From contig CAJGCF010000013.1 in the NCBI GenBank assembly GCA_904501865.1, positions 1-24,903 on the forward strand: a stretch of 24,903 bases of DNA, in the 5' to 3' direction. The DNA comes from an uncultured Clostridia bacterium. GTDB lineage: Bacteria > Bacillota > Clostridia > Oscillospirales > CAG-272. The notes under the pieces were generated by a model. The model had not been told where the DNA came from, did no database searches, and worked only from the letters and a program-made list of their open reading frames with translations. Positions within the stretch are counted from its first letter, which is position 1. Each line of letters starts with the position of its first letter. Below, piece by piece: positions 7,162-15,002 of the stretch. The position numbers were made by a program, and so were the translations under genes.

Positions 7162-8484
7162 ATGAGTCAGGATCCAAGAAAAATAGCTGCAAAGGTCTTG
7201 CTCCGCGCAACCGAGAACTCGACTTATTCAAATATCGCGCTTGACAATATCCTTGACAGATATGAGCTGTCCGACTCCGACCGAGGGCTGCTCACCGCCA
7301 TAGTTATGGGAGTTACGGAGCGAAGACTTACGCTTGACCGTATAATAGACAGTCTCGCGGCAAGGGCAGACAGGATAGACGATGAGACGAGAATTCTTTT
7401 GCGAATAGGCATCTATCAGATAGTCTATCTTGACCGCATACCCGATCACGCGGCGGTCAACGAGACGGTGAATTTGGCACCAAGGCGCAGTAGGGGCTTT
7501 GTTAACGCAATATTGCGCTCGCTTTTGCGTCTGCGTGACGGAGAGGGGCTTGATAGATTGTTTCCCGACAAAGAAAGCTCGCCTGTAGAGTATCTGTCGG
7601 AATATTATTCGTTTCCGACGGACATCTGCGAGAAATTCATACAAATATACGGATATAAGCGCGCAGAAAGCATGTTTGAGGTTTTCAATTCCGCTCCAAA
7701 GCTTACGCTTCGGATAAATACGCTCAAAATAAGCCGAGACGAGTACGCAAAGCTGCTTGTGGAGAGAGATATAAGCTTTTCTCTGTCGGAGAGACTTGGC
7801 GATGCTATTTTGCTCTGGGATACGAGCTTTGCAAAGCTTCCGGGATTTGATGAGGGCTATTTTTTCGTTCAGGACGAGGCGTCACAGATGTGTGTTGAAG
7901 CTCTCGGCGCCGAGAGCGGAGAGCTTGTGATAGACTGTTGCTCGTGCCCGGGATCAAAGTCGTTTGGAAGCGCTATAAGAATGAAAAACTGTGGCGAGGT
8001 GCGCTGCTTTGACCTGCATCAAAGCAAGCTCGGACTTATAGATAGCGGGGCACGCAGGCTTGGTATAGATATTATCAGCGCGGCTGTGAGGGACGGACGT
8101 CAGCCCGACGACAGCCTTTTCGCCAGGGCCGACAGAGTGCTTTGCGACGTGCCCTGCTCGGGGCTCGGAGTTATCGCCAAAAAGCCCGAGATAAGATATA
8201 AAAGGCTTGAGGACATCACAAGACTTCCCGAGATACAGTACGATATATTGGAAAAGTCCTCGCAGTACGTGCGCCACGGCGGAGTGCTCGTGTACTCTAC
8301 CTGCACCGTATTGCCCGAGGAAAATCAAGTCAACGTGGAAAGATTTTTAGCGGAGCACACGGATTTTGAGCCTCTTGATTTTCAGGTAGGCGGCAGAGAA
8401 AGCCGCGAAGGAATGCTGTCGCTTTCTCCTGATACGGACGGTACGGACGGATTTTTTATTTCCAAGATGATACGAAAACAGTAA
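7162..8484 (+). CDS. rsmB: 16S rRNA m5C967 methyltransferase RsmB
   Basis: RsmB (Sun/Fmu) methylates cytosine 967 of 16S rRNA using S-adenosylmethionine. The 440-aa product has an N-terminal NusB-like RNA-binding domain (about 1-135) and a Rossmann methyltransferase domain. The catalytic cysteines are present: Cys332 in DVPCSGLG and nucleophile Cys381 in YSTCTVLPEENQ. The SAM-binding motif I is unusual, reading DCCSCPGSKS (258-267) where the family usually has a form like DxCAAPGGKT; Pro, Gly and Lys are kept. AAGGAGGG (7145-7152) marks the ATG. rlmN follows 18 bp downstream. Function is confident; activity with the variant motif is inferred. Confidence 0.93.
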   Translation: MSQDPRKIAAKVLLRATENSTYSNIALDNILDRYELSDSDRGLLTAIVMGVTERRLTLDRIIDSLAARADRIDDETRILLRIGIYQIVYLDRIPDHAAVNETVNLAPRRSRGFVNAILRSLLRLRDGEGLDRLFPDKESSPVEYLSEYYSFPTDICEKFIQIYGYKRAESMFEVFNSAPKLTLRINTLKISRDEYAKLLVERDISFSLSERLGDAILLWDTSFAKLPGFDEGYFFVQDEASQMCVEALGAESGELVIDCCSCPGSKSFGSAIRMKNCGEVRCFDLHQSKLGLIDSGARRLGIDIISAAVRDGRQPDDSLFARADRVLCDVPCSGLGVIAKKPEIRYKRLEDITRLPEIQYDILEKSSQYVRHGGVLVYSTCTVLPEENQVNVERFLAEHTDFEPLDFQVGGRESREGMLSLSPDTDGTDGFFISKMIRKQ

Positions 8485-8502
8485 AGAACAGGGTATTTAC
8501 AT

Positions 8503-9555
8503 ATGAATAATATTCTATCATATACGCCAGAGGAGCTTAAAGAGCTTGTACGGGCACTCGGAGAGCCTGCGTACAGAGCCGAGCAGATATTTACCCAGCT
8601 ACACAAGGGAATAACTCTCGGGGAAATGACCAACGTGGGCAAGCAGACCAAGCAGAAGATATCGGCGGCGGTGGATTGCTCACTGCCTACCGTCAGAAAA
8701 AAGCTTGTATCAAGGCTTGACGGCACGGTAAAATATCTCTTTGAGCTGTCGGACTCAAACTGTATAGAGTCTGTCGTAATGAAATACGAGCACGGATATA
8801 CTATATGTATCTCGTCGCAGGTCGGTTGCCGAATGGGCTGCAAGTTTTGTGCGTCAACTCTGGCGGGCAGAGTGCGCGACCTTGAGGCAGGCGAGATGCT
8901 CGGACAGATAATAGGCGCGCAAAGAGACCTTGGCATACGCATCTCAAACGTGGTCATGATGGGGATTGGGGAGCCGCTTGACAATTATGATAATGTTATT
9001 AAGTTTTTAAAGCTGGTCAATCTTGAGGGCGGCGTCAATATAGGGTACAGACACATATCTCTCTCTACCTGTGGCGTAGTGCCGAAGATTTATGAGCTGG
9101 CAAAGCTTGACCTCCCCATTACCTTGTCGATATCGCTTCACGCGCCAGACGACGAAACACGCTCGGCGATAATGCCCGTAAATAATTCCTGGGGAGTGTC
9201 AGATCTGCTTGACGCGTGCCGTGAGTATTACAAGACTACTGGGAGAAGAATGTCGTTTGAATATACACTCATTTCGGGCAAAAACGACTCGCCTGAGTCT
9301 GCGGCGCATCTTGCAAGCGTGCTCAACGCAAAGCTCCGCAGTCGCACAGAGACTATGCCTATACACGTCAATCTGATACCTGTAAACGAGGTGACCGAGA
9401 GCGGATTTCAAAGCTCCGGCAGAGAGGCGGTCAGAAAATTTGCCGCCGAGCTTGAAAAGCGCGGCATCAGAGCAACCATACGGCGCACGCTGGGTTCTGA
9501 CATAAACGCGTCCTGCGGACAGCTCAGACGGGAATCGGCAGACGCGCGGGAATAA
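8503..9555 (+). CDS. rlmN: 23S rRNA/tRNA adenine C2 methyltransferase RlmN
   Basis: RlmN is a radical SAM enzyme that methylates C2 of A2503 in 23S rRNA and A37 in some tRNAs. The 350-aa product has an N-terminal helical domain and the iron-sulfur motif CRMGCKFC (Cys109, Cys113, Cys116). The GIGEPLDNYDNV motif follows, and the conserved C-terminal catalytic Cys338 lies in DINASCGQL. The internal Cys before the methyl-transfer loop is also visible in the usual order. It follows rsmB closely, as in many Bacillota. In the common order prpC and prkC would come next, but here a PASTA-only gene follows. Confidence 0.95.
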   Translation: MNNILSYTPEELKELVRALGEPAYRAEQIFTQLHKGITLGEMTNVGKQTKQKISAAVDCSLPTVRKKLVSRLDGTVKYLFELSDSNCIESVVMKYEHGYTICISSQVGCRMGCKFCASTLAGRVRDLEAGEMLGQIIGAQRDLGIRISNVVMMGIGEPLDNYDNVIKFLKLVNLEGGVNIGYRHISLSTCGVVPKIYELAKLDLPITLSISLHAPDDETRSAIMPVNNSWGVSDLLDACREYYKTTGRRMSFEYTLISGKNDSPESAAHLASVLNAKLRSRTETMPIHVNLIPVNEVTESGFQSSGREAVRKFAAELEKRGIRATIRRTLGSDINASCGQLRRESADARE

Positions 9556-9621
9556 CAAAATTATAAAAAATTAACCTTTTTCACGCAAGCTTTACATAAT
9601 TAACGGATAGGAGGCTTTTGC

Positions 9622-10491
9622 GTGAAAAACAAGGAAAATAAAGACAGAAAAGGGCTCAAAAGGCTTTTATTTGGGGCTATATGCTCTGTTTTAGTATTCG
9701 TCTTTGGGGCGGCGCTTGTGTTCTCGTATTACTTTTTGCCAATACAGAGCGAGACGCTGACCGTTACCGTGCCGAATTTTGTAGGTAAAGACGAGGTCGA
9801 GGCAAGGGTGGACGTTCCATTCGTAATAATCAAGGAATGGGTGTATTCCGATGACACTCCGCGAGGACAGGTCATCTCACAAGAGCCCTTTGGAAGTGCG
9901 AGAAGAAAAATAGACGCCGACGGAGGCGTCTGTCCTATAACTCTCACTATAAGCCTTGGTCAAAAGACAAACAAAGTGCCCGACGTCGTGGGACTGCCGT
10001 ATATGTCGGCGGCAACGGCACTGCGCGAAATAGGCGCAAGGGTGCGCACGGTCTACGTGTACGATAGCGATAGCGAGAGCGAGATAGTGCTTGACTGCTC
10101 ACCCCCGACAAGATCACCTATTAAGGCAGGCGAGCAGGTAACGCTTTTTGTGAGCAAAAGCCGCGTGAGCGGCTCTGTCAAGGTCCCCGACCTTACGGGA
10201 ATGCAACGCGAGGATGCGTGCGCGGATATTATGTCGCTCGGTCTTTGCGTAGGTGAGATAGAGAGTCAATATTCGACCACTCTGCCCGAGGGCGCGGTCA
10301 TAAGTCAAAGCCTTATGCCCGACATCTACGTGGAGCACGGCACGTATATTGACCTTGTGGTAAGTCTGGGCAGTCAGGAGAGCGAGACGCAGACCCAAAA
10401 ACAAGAAAAGGAAAAGAAAAAGCGAAAGGGAATCTTCGGATTTTTCGGTCAGAAAGAGTCCGACAAGCCGTACGGAAAAATAAATGAATGA
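9622..10491 (+). CDS. PASTA-domain membrane protein without a kinase domain
   Basis: The 289-aa product starts with GTG at 9622 behind AGGAGG (9609-9614). It has a short basic cytoplasmic tail and one membrane helix (about 17-40). Three PASTA-like extracellular repeats follow: about 47-115 (VTVPNFVGKDEVEA), about 118-184 (KVPDVVGLPYMSAATAL) and about 187-254 (KVPDLTGMQREDAC). The tail is Lys/Glu-rich. This is the sensor half of a PrkC/Stk-type Ser/Thr kinase, which binds muropeptides and lipid II. The gene sits exactly where prkC normally is, between rlmN and rsgA, yet no kinase residues precede the helix, and prpC is missing. It overlaps rsgA by 8 bp. It could work as a kinase-independent cell-wall sensor or partner another kinase; that is inference. 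Confidence 0.88.
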   Translation: MKNKENKDRKGLKRLLFGAICSVLVFVFGAALVFSYYFLPIQSETLTVTVPNFVGKDEVEARVDVPFVIIKEWVYSDDTPRGQVISQEPFGSARRKIDADGGVCPITLTISLGQKTNKVPDVVGLPYMSAATALREIGARVRTVYVYDSDSESEIVLDCSPPTRSPIKAGEQVTLFVSKSRVSGSVKVPDLTGMQREDACADIMSLGLCVGEIESQYSTTLPEGAVISQSLMPDIYVEHGTYIDLVVSLGSQESETQTQKQEKEKKKRKGIFGFFGQKESDKPYGKINE

Positions 10492-11404
10492 GATTTTGAC
10501 AGGGATAGTTACACAGTGCGTCGGCGGCCTTTACACCGTCAGGATAACGGGAGAGGCCTCGGCGCGAGAGATAGCCTGCCGAGCAAGAGGTGCGTTCAGG
10601 CATAATAATCTGTCTCCGCTCGTGGGAGACACCGTGCGTGTTGACGTGTCGGCGGGCGAGGAGAATGCAGTGCTCGCTGAGATGTGCGACAGAAGGAACT
10701 CGCTTATCCGCCCTCCGATAGCCAACCTTGACTGTGTTTTTATAGCAATGGCGGCGGCAAAACCCACGCCTATGCCCGATATGACGGACAAACTGACGGC
10801 TATACTTGAGCACAACGATATAGAGCCCATTATCGTGATAGAAAAATGTGAGCTTGACCGCGAGAGCGCACAGAGGCTCAAAGAGGTCTATTCCAAGGCG
10901 GGATACCGCGTGTTCGTGCTTTCCTGCGCTACGGGTGAGGGAATAGAGGAGATACGAAAGTTTATAGACGCGCATCTCATCTCCAAGATAGCCGCCATGG
11001 CGGGAGCATCTGGAGTTGGAAAATCTACTTTGCTCAATAAGCTTTTTCCGTCACTTGAGCTAAGCACGGGAGGAGTTAGCCGAAAGACCGATAGAGGAAG
11101 ACACACCACGCGCGCCGTCACGCTCTATCCTATCGGGAACGGCTCTTATTTTGCCGACACCCCCGGCTTTTCAATGCTGGATTTTGAAAGATTTGACTTT
11201 TTTGAGCTTGACGACCTGCCCCTTGCTTTCCCCGAGATAAATGAGAGGATAGGACAGTGCCGATATACCAAATGCACGCACTTAAAAGAGGACGGTTGTG
11301 CTATCGTAGAGGCGGTCAGGAGCGGGGAGATAGCAAAGAGTCGACACGACAGCTACGTCTCTCTTTTCGAGATACTTAAAAATAAGCACAAATGGGATAA
11401 GTAA
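10484..11404 (+). CDS. rsgA: ribosome small-subunit assembly GTPase RsgA
   Basis: RsgA is a circularly permuted GTPase that checks late assembly of the 30S subunit. The 306-aa product has an N-terminal OB fold (about 1-75) and a permuted G domain with G5 SCATGEG (147-153), G1 GASGVGKS (174-181) and G3 DTPG (225-228). A C-terminal zinc knuckle CRYTKCTH...C (about 258-270) follows. The G4 position, normally NKxD or TKxD, reads EKCE (120-123), an unusual change at the guanine-recognition residues. The ATG lies inside the end of the PASTA gene (8-bp overlap), so translation is probably coupled. Identity is secure; nucleotide specificity may be affected. Confidence 0.93.
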   Translation: MNEILTGIVTQCVGGLYTVRITGEASAREIACRARGAFRHNNLSPLVGDTVRVDVSAGEENAVLAEMCDRRNSLIRPPIANLDCVFIAMAAAKPTPMPDMTDKLTAILEHNDIEPIIVIEKCELDRESAQRLKEVYSKAGYRVFVLSCATGEGIEEIRKFIDAHLISKIAAMAGASGVGKSTLLNKLFPSLELSTGGVSRKTDRGRHTTRAVTLYPIGNGSYFADTPGFSMLDFERFDFFELDDLPLAFPEINERIGQCRYTKCTHLKEDGCAIVEAVRSGEIAKSRHDSYVSLFEILKNKHKWDK

Positions 11405-11427
11405 AATATTCGGAGAAAAGTGTTGTT

Positions 11428-12051
11428 ATGAAAGCCTTTATATTCAGTGGCGGCGAGGTTTTTGCCGACCTAATAGCTGAGCAGGTGCAGGAGGGTGACC
11501 TTGTTGTATGCGCCGACTCGGGATATAAGAACGCGCAAGCTATGGGAGCGCACGTAAACATACTCCTCGGAGACTTTGATTCTATCGGTGATATACCCTC
11601 GGATATAGACGAGCTTTTGCGAGTGCCTGCCGAGAAAGACGTGACGGATACTCAGCTTGCCGTGGATGTGGCTTTGCAGAGAGGAGCGGATGAGATAGTT
11701 ATAGTCGGAAGCACCTCGGGCAGAGCAGACCACACGCTCTCGATTTTGGCTATACTTGAAGGCCTCTGGGCAAAAAGGATACCTGCGTACGTGGTCAACG
11801 GGCACAACAGAATAAGATTCATCAAGGACAGCGGACATATACTTGTTCGCAGTCAGTATAAGTATTTTTCGATAGTTGCGCTTGACGCCAAGGTCAAAAA
11901 GGTGAGCATCGAGGGTGGGAAATATCCGCTCAAATCACGCGACCTTGACCGTGGATTTCAGTTCGCGATATCCAACGAGATAGAAAAAAACTGCGCGCTC
12001 ATAACCGTTAAAAAGGGCGCGGTTTACATAATAGAGTCGCGTGACGCGTGA
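11428..12051 (+). CDS. thiN: thiamine pyrophosphokinase
   Basis: Thiamine pyrophosphokinase makes the cofactor thiamine diphosphate from thiamine and ATP. The 207-aa product has the family motifs CADSGYKNA (28-36), LLGDFDS (46-52), EKDVTDTQLA (69-78) and GSTSGRADHTL (94-104). These are followed by a beta-rich thiamine-binding C-terminal domain. Length is normal. It lies 23 bp after rsgA; in the usual Bacillota order rpe stands between them but is absent here. spoVM follows, which matches the known thiN-spoVM neighbourhood of Bacillus subtilis. Confidence 0.94.
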   Translation: MKAFIFSGGEVFADLIAEQVQEGDLVVCADSGYKNAQAMGAHVNILLGDFDSIGDIPSDIDELLRVPAEKDVTDTQLAVDVALQRGADEIVIVGSTSGRADHTLSILAILEGLWAKRIPAYVVNGHNRIRFIKDSGHILVRSQYKYFSIVALDAKVKKVSIEGGKYPLKSRDLDRGFQFAISNEIEKNCALITVKKGAVYIIESRDA

Positions 12052-12078
12052 CTGTTATGACCGCGGGGCGAATTTTCG

Positions 12079-12086
12079 CATATAAT
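12079..12086 (+). promoter_or_regulatory. possible promoter -10 region for spoVM
   Basis: CATATAAT (12079-12086) lies 36 nt before the spoVM ATG. It contains a perfect TATAAT and also resembles the -10 of sporulation sigma-E promoters (CATACAnT). No convincing -35 is visible at the expected distance for either sigma factor. Because spoVM is a sporulation gene, a mother-cell sigma-E promoter is the attractive reading, but this is inference. Confidence 0.3.
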
Positions 12087-12121
12087 GACAGTAAATCTAT
12101 TGAAAGGAGAGCTGCCGTGAT

Positions 12122-12211
12122 ATGAAAATAGTCTTGCTTCGCTCGCCGGGCATACTTTCGCCTATCCTCAGAAAGATATTCGGCATTAAGAAAGAAAAAA
12201 AGAAAAGGTAA
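12122..12211 (+). CDS. spoVM: stage V sporulation protein SpoVM
   Basis: This 29-aa ORF begins MKIVLLRSPGILSPILRKIF and ends with a Lys/Arg-rich tail. SpoVM of Bacillus subtilis is a 26-aa amphipathic helix with the same layout: MK, a basic/hydrophobic start, a Pro near residue 9, a Gly-containing hydrophobic helix and a basic end. It binds convex forespore membranes and anchors the spore coat ATPase SpoIVA. GAAAGGAGA (12102-12110) is a strong ribosome binding site about 12 nt before the ATG. A GTG at 12117 is ruled out because a stop follows after one codon. The location directly after thiN matches the known genomic position of spoVM, which supports the call despite the small size. Confidence 0.85.
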   Translation: MKIVLLRSPGILSPILRKIFGIKKEKKKR

Positions 12212-12249
12212 TTGTTCGCCTTGACCGCGAGAGCGGAATGGAGATAAAA

Positions 12250-14259
12250 ATGTCAGAAAACAGTAAATTTTTTCCCGTGACGCGCGAGGAGATGCTCCTT
12301 CGCGGCTGGGACGCGCCCGATTTTGTCTACGTGGACGGAGATGCTTACGTCGACCACCCATCGTTTGGCGCGGCGATAATATGCAGAGTGCTCGAGAGCC
12401 GTGGGTTCAGAGTGGCGTATCTCGCACAACCTGATTATAAGAGCTGTGAGGATTTCAAGAGATTCGGTCGCCCAAGACTTGGATTTCTCGTCAGCGCAGG
12501 TAACATAGACTCAATGGTCGCGCACTATACCGCCGCCAAGAAAAGACGTACATACGATTACTATTCACCCGGCGGTAAAATGGGTAAGCGCCCCGACAGA
12601 GCCGTGATAGTTTATTCAAACAGAATAAGAGAGGCTTACGGCGACGTTCCGATAATCCTTGGCGGCCTTGAGGCGTCCTTGCGCCGCTTCGCGCATTACG
12701 ACTATTGGGACAACAAGGTGCGCCGCTCGGTGCTTGTGGATAGCAGGGCGGATATATTGACGTACGGTATGGGAGAAAAGATACTCGTGCGTATTGCCGA
12801 GCTGCTTGACCGCGGAGTGCCCGTCAAAAAAATAAGAGATGTACGCGGCACGGTGTATATGTGTCGTCCCGATGACAAGGTAAACTACCCCGTCGCCGCG
12901 ACCTTCGACTACAATGAGCTTAAGAGTGACAAAAGAAAATACGCCGAGGCTTTCGGCGTACAGTATAAAAATCAAGACTCAATAAACGGCAAGGCTATCT
13001 GCGAGCTTTACGACGGAAAGATGCTCGTACAGAACCCCCCTATGCCTCCGCTTGAGCGAGAGGAGCTTGACGCTGTTTATGCGCTTCCTTACGCGCGGGC
13101 ATACCATCCGTCCTATGATGCGGAGGGGGGTGTCCCCGCTATCGAGGAGGTTAAGTTTTCCATAACTCACAATCGCGGTTGCTTTGGAGCTTGCAACTTC
13201 TGTGCCTTGGCGTTCCACCAAGGAAGGACGGTGCGCTCGAGGAGCGAGCAGAGCGTTCTTCGCGAGGCGGAGATAATTGCGAGTATGCCCGATTTCAAGG
13301 GTTATATTCACGACGTTGGAGGACCCACGGCAAACTTCCGCTATCCTTCCTGCGAAAAGCAGCTAAAGGACGGTGTTTGTCCGACACGCAAGTGTCTTGC
13401 GCCCACGCCCTGTAAAAATCTCAAGGTCGACCACACGGAATACACTCATCTTATAGGGGAGATAGAGAAGATGCCCCGTGTCAAAAAGGTGTTTATACGC
13501 TCTGGAATTCGATTTGATTATCTTATGCTTGACAAGAGCGATGCCTTTTTCCGCAAGCTGGTTGCCGACAACGTGTCGGGACAGCTCAAGGTAGCTCCCG
13601 AGCATTGTTCGTCGGGAGTGCTCAGATGTATGGGCAAGCCTGATTTTGAGGTATATCAGTCATTCAGAAAAAAGTTTTTTGATATAACCCGACAGATAGG
13701 CAAGGAGCAATATCTTGTGCCGTATCTTATGTCGAGCCACCCCGGCTCTACCTTGCAGGACGCCGTAGAGCTCGCTCTGTGCCTCAAGCGTGACAAATAC
13801 GCACCCGAGCAGGTGCAGGACTACTATCCCACACCGGGAACTGCGTCAACAGTTATGTATTACACGGGCATAAATCCCCTTGATATGAAGCCTGTTTACG
13901 TGGTTACGGATTATCACGAAAAGCGGCTACAGAGGGCGCTTTTGCAATATAACAGACCCGAGAACGCAGACCTTGTCAGAAAAGCGTTGACGCGAGCTGG
14001 CAGAGAGGACCTCATAGGCTTTGGCGAGGGTTGTCTCGTCCGTCCCGCCAGAACTGAGAGAAGCGGCGACCGCAGCAAAAACAAACCTGACGCAGAGCGC
14101 GGAGGCACGAGGGGAAAGACTCAAAGGGCAAGGAGCAAGGACAGACCCAAGGGAGTCCAAAAGGCGCCCAAGGGCAAGCCCACGAAAACTGCGTCAAAGG
14201 CTCGGACAAGTGAAAAGACGGACAAGACTACTCGGAGGCGCAATAAATGTCAGAAATAG
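12250..14259 (+). CDS. ygiQ: YgiQ-family radical SAM protein
   Basis: The 669-aa product matches the YgiQ family (UPF0313). It has an N-terminal cobalamin-binding-like domain with YVDHPSFGAAII, FLVSAGNIDSMV and IILGGLEASLRR, then a radical SAM core with CFGACNFC (Cys311, Cys315, Cys318). The C-terminal section contains QVQDYYPTPGT. The last 70 or so residues are a low-complexity Lys/Arg/Thr-rich tail that could bind nucleic acid. The reaction is not established for the family. The start at 12250 is preferred over 12238 because GGAG (12240-12243) is spaced 6 nt from it and overlaps the earlier ATG. Its stop overlaps the start of the AraC-type gene by 13 bp. Confidence 0.93.
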   Translation: MSENSKFFPVTREEMLLRGWDAPDFVYVDGDAYVDHPSFGAAIICRVLESRGFRVAYLAQPDYKSCEDFKRFGRPRLGFLVSAGNIDSMVAHYTAAKKRRTYDYYSPGGKMGKRPDRAVIVYSNRIREAYGDVPIILGGLEASLRRFAHYDYWDNKVRRSVLVDSRADILTYGMGEKILVRIAELLDRGVPVKKIRDVRGTVYMCRPDDKVNYPVAATFDYNELKSDKRKYAEAFGVQYKNQDSINGKAICELYDGKMLVQNPPMPPLEREELDAVYALPYARAYHPSYDAEGGVPAIEEVKFSITHNRGCFGACNFCALAFHQGRTVRSRSEQSVLREAEIIASMPDFKGYIHDVGGPTANFRYPSCEKQLKDGVCPTRKCLAPTPCKNLKVDHTEYTHLIGEIEKMPRVKKVFIRSGIRFDYLMLDKSDAFFRKLVADNVSGQLKVAPEHCSSGVLRCMGKPDFEVYQSFRKKFFDITRQIGKEQYLVPYLMSSHPGSTLQDAVELALCLKRDKYAPEQVQDYYPTPGTASTVMYYTGINPLDMKPVYVVTDYHEKRLQRALLQYNRPENADLVRKALTRAGREDLIGFGEGCLVRPARTERSGDRSKNKPDAERGGTRGKTQRARSKDRPKGVQKAPKGKPTKTASKARTSEKTDKTTRRRNKCQK

Positions 14260-15002
14260 GCAATATAATAATTACCGAGATAACGGGAGTGGGAATAATC
14301 CCGTCTCCGCGCGGCAGAGATCTTCAGATACGGAACAGACGTCAGTTCGCACTCTCTTTTTGCTTTGACGACGGTCAGGTAACCTATACTGTGGACGGTC
14401 GCGAGTACGTATCAAACAAGCAAACGGCGATAATTCTGCCCGAGTGCGCGTCGTACCGCTTGCACGGAGACGAGACGGGAGATTTTCCAACAATCAACTT
14501 CCACGCCACCGAAGCCTTTAAGGCTAAAACCCCAATAGTTTATCATTTACAAAACACAAGCGGATATGCCATTGATTTCAAGCGTATGCTGACTCTGTGG
14601 AACACGGGTGGAGCTCAAGCTGAGATGAAGAGTGTTTTTTATTCTATCATATCTAAAATATCAGAGGAGGAAAACCCCCGTCACAAGGCGCTAAGTGCAT
14701 CTATGGAATATCTCGGGGGAAATATCTTTGATCCCAAGCTCAGCGTTGAAGAACTTTCAAGGCAAGCAAACATGAGCGACGTGTATTTCAGAAAAATGTT
14801 CAAAAAGGAGTACGGAGTATCGCCAAAGCAGTATATACTCGAACTTCGTATAAGATATGCCAAGCAGCTGCTTGAGGAGAATTCCGTCACGGTGGCCGCT
14901 GTGGCGGAGAGCTGCGGATTTGCGAGCGTGTATCATTTCTGCCGTACCTTTAAGCAGATAACGGGTGTCACACCTACGGAATACGCTTTGGGAAGATCAT
15001 AA
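14247..15002 (+). CDS. AraC-family transcriptional regulator
   Basis: The 251-aa product has an N-terminal cupin-like sensing domain (about 10-140) and a C-terminal double helix-turn-helix of the AraC type (about 150-250). The second half carries LSVEELSRQANMSDVYFRKMF, then the hallmark second-helix motif VAESCGFASVYHFCRTFKQITGVTPTEY. GGAGG (14234-14238) lies within the end of ygiQ, and the ATG overlaps that gene, so the two are probably co-translated. The ligand and targets are unknown. Ordinary AraC regulators of this layout often respond to sugars; nothing in the window shows which. The stop codon TAA is also the outer edge of the palindromic element that follows. Confidence 0.88.
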   Translation: MSEIGNIIITEITGVGIIPSPRGRDLQIRNRRQFALSFCFDDGQVTYTVDGREYVSNKQTAIILPECASYRLHGDETGDFPTINFHATEAFKAKTPIVYHLQNTSGYAIDFKRMLTLWNTGGAQAEMKSVFYSIISKISEEENPRHKALSASMEYLGGNIFDPKLSVEELSRQANMSDVYFRKMFKKEYGVSPKQYILELRIRYAKQLLEENSVTVAAVAESCGFASVYHFCRTFKQITGVTPTEYALGRS

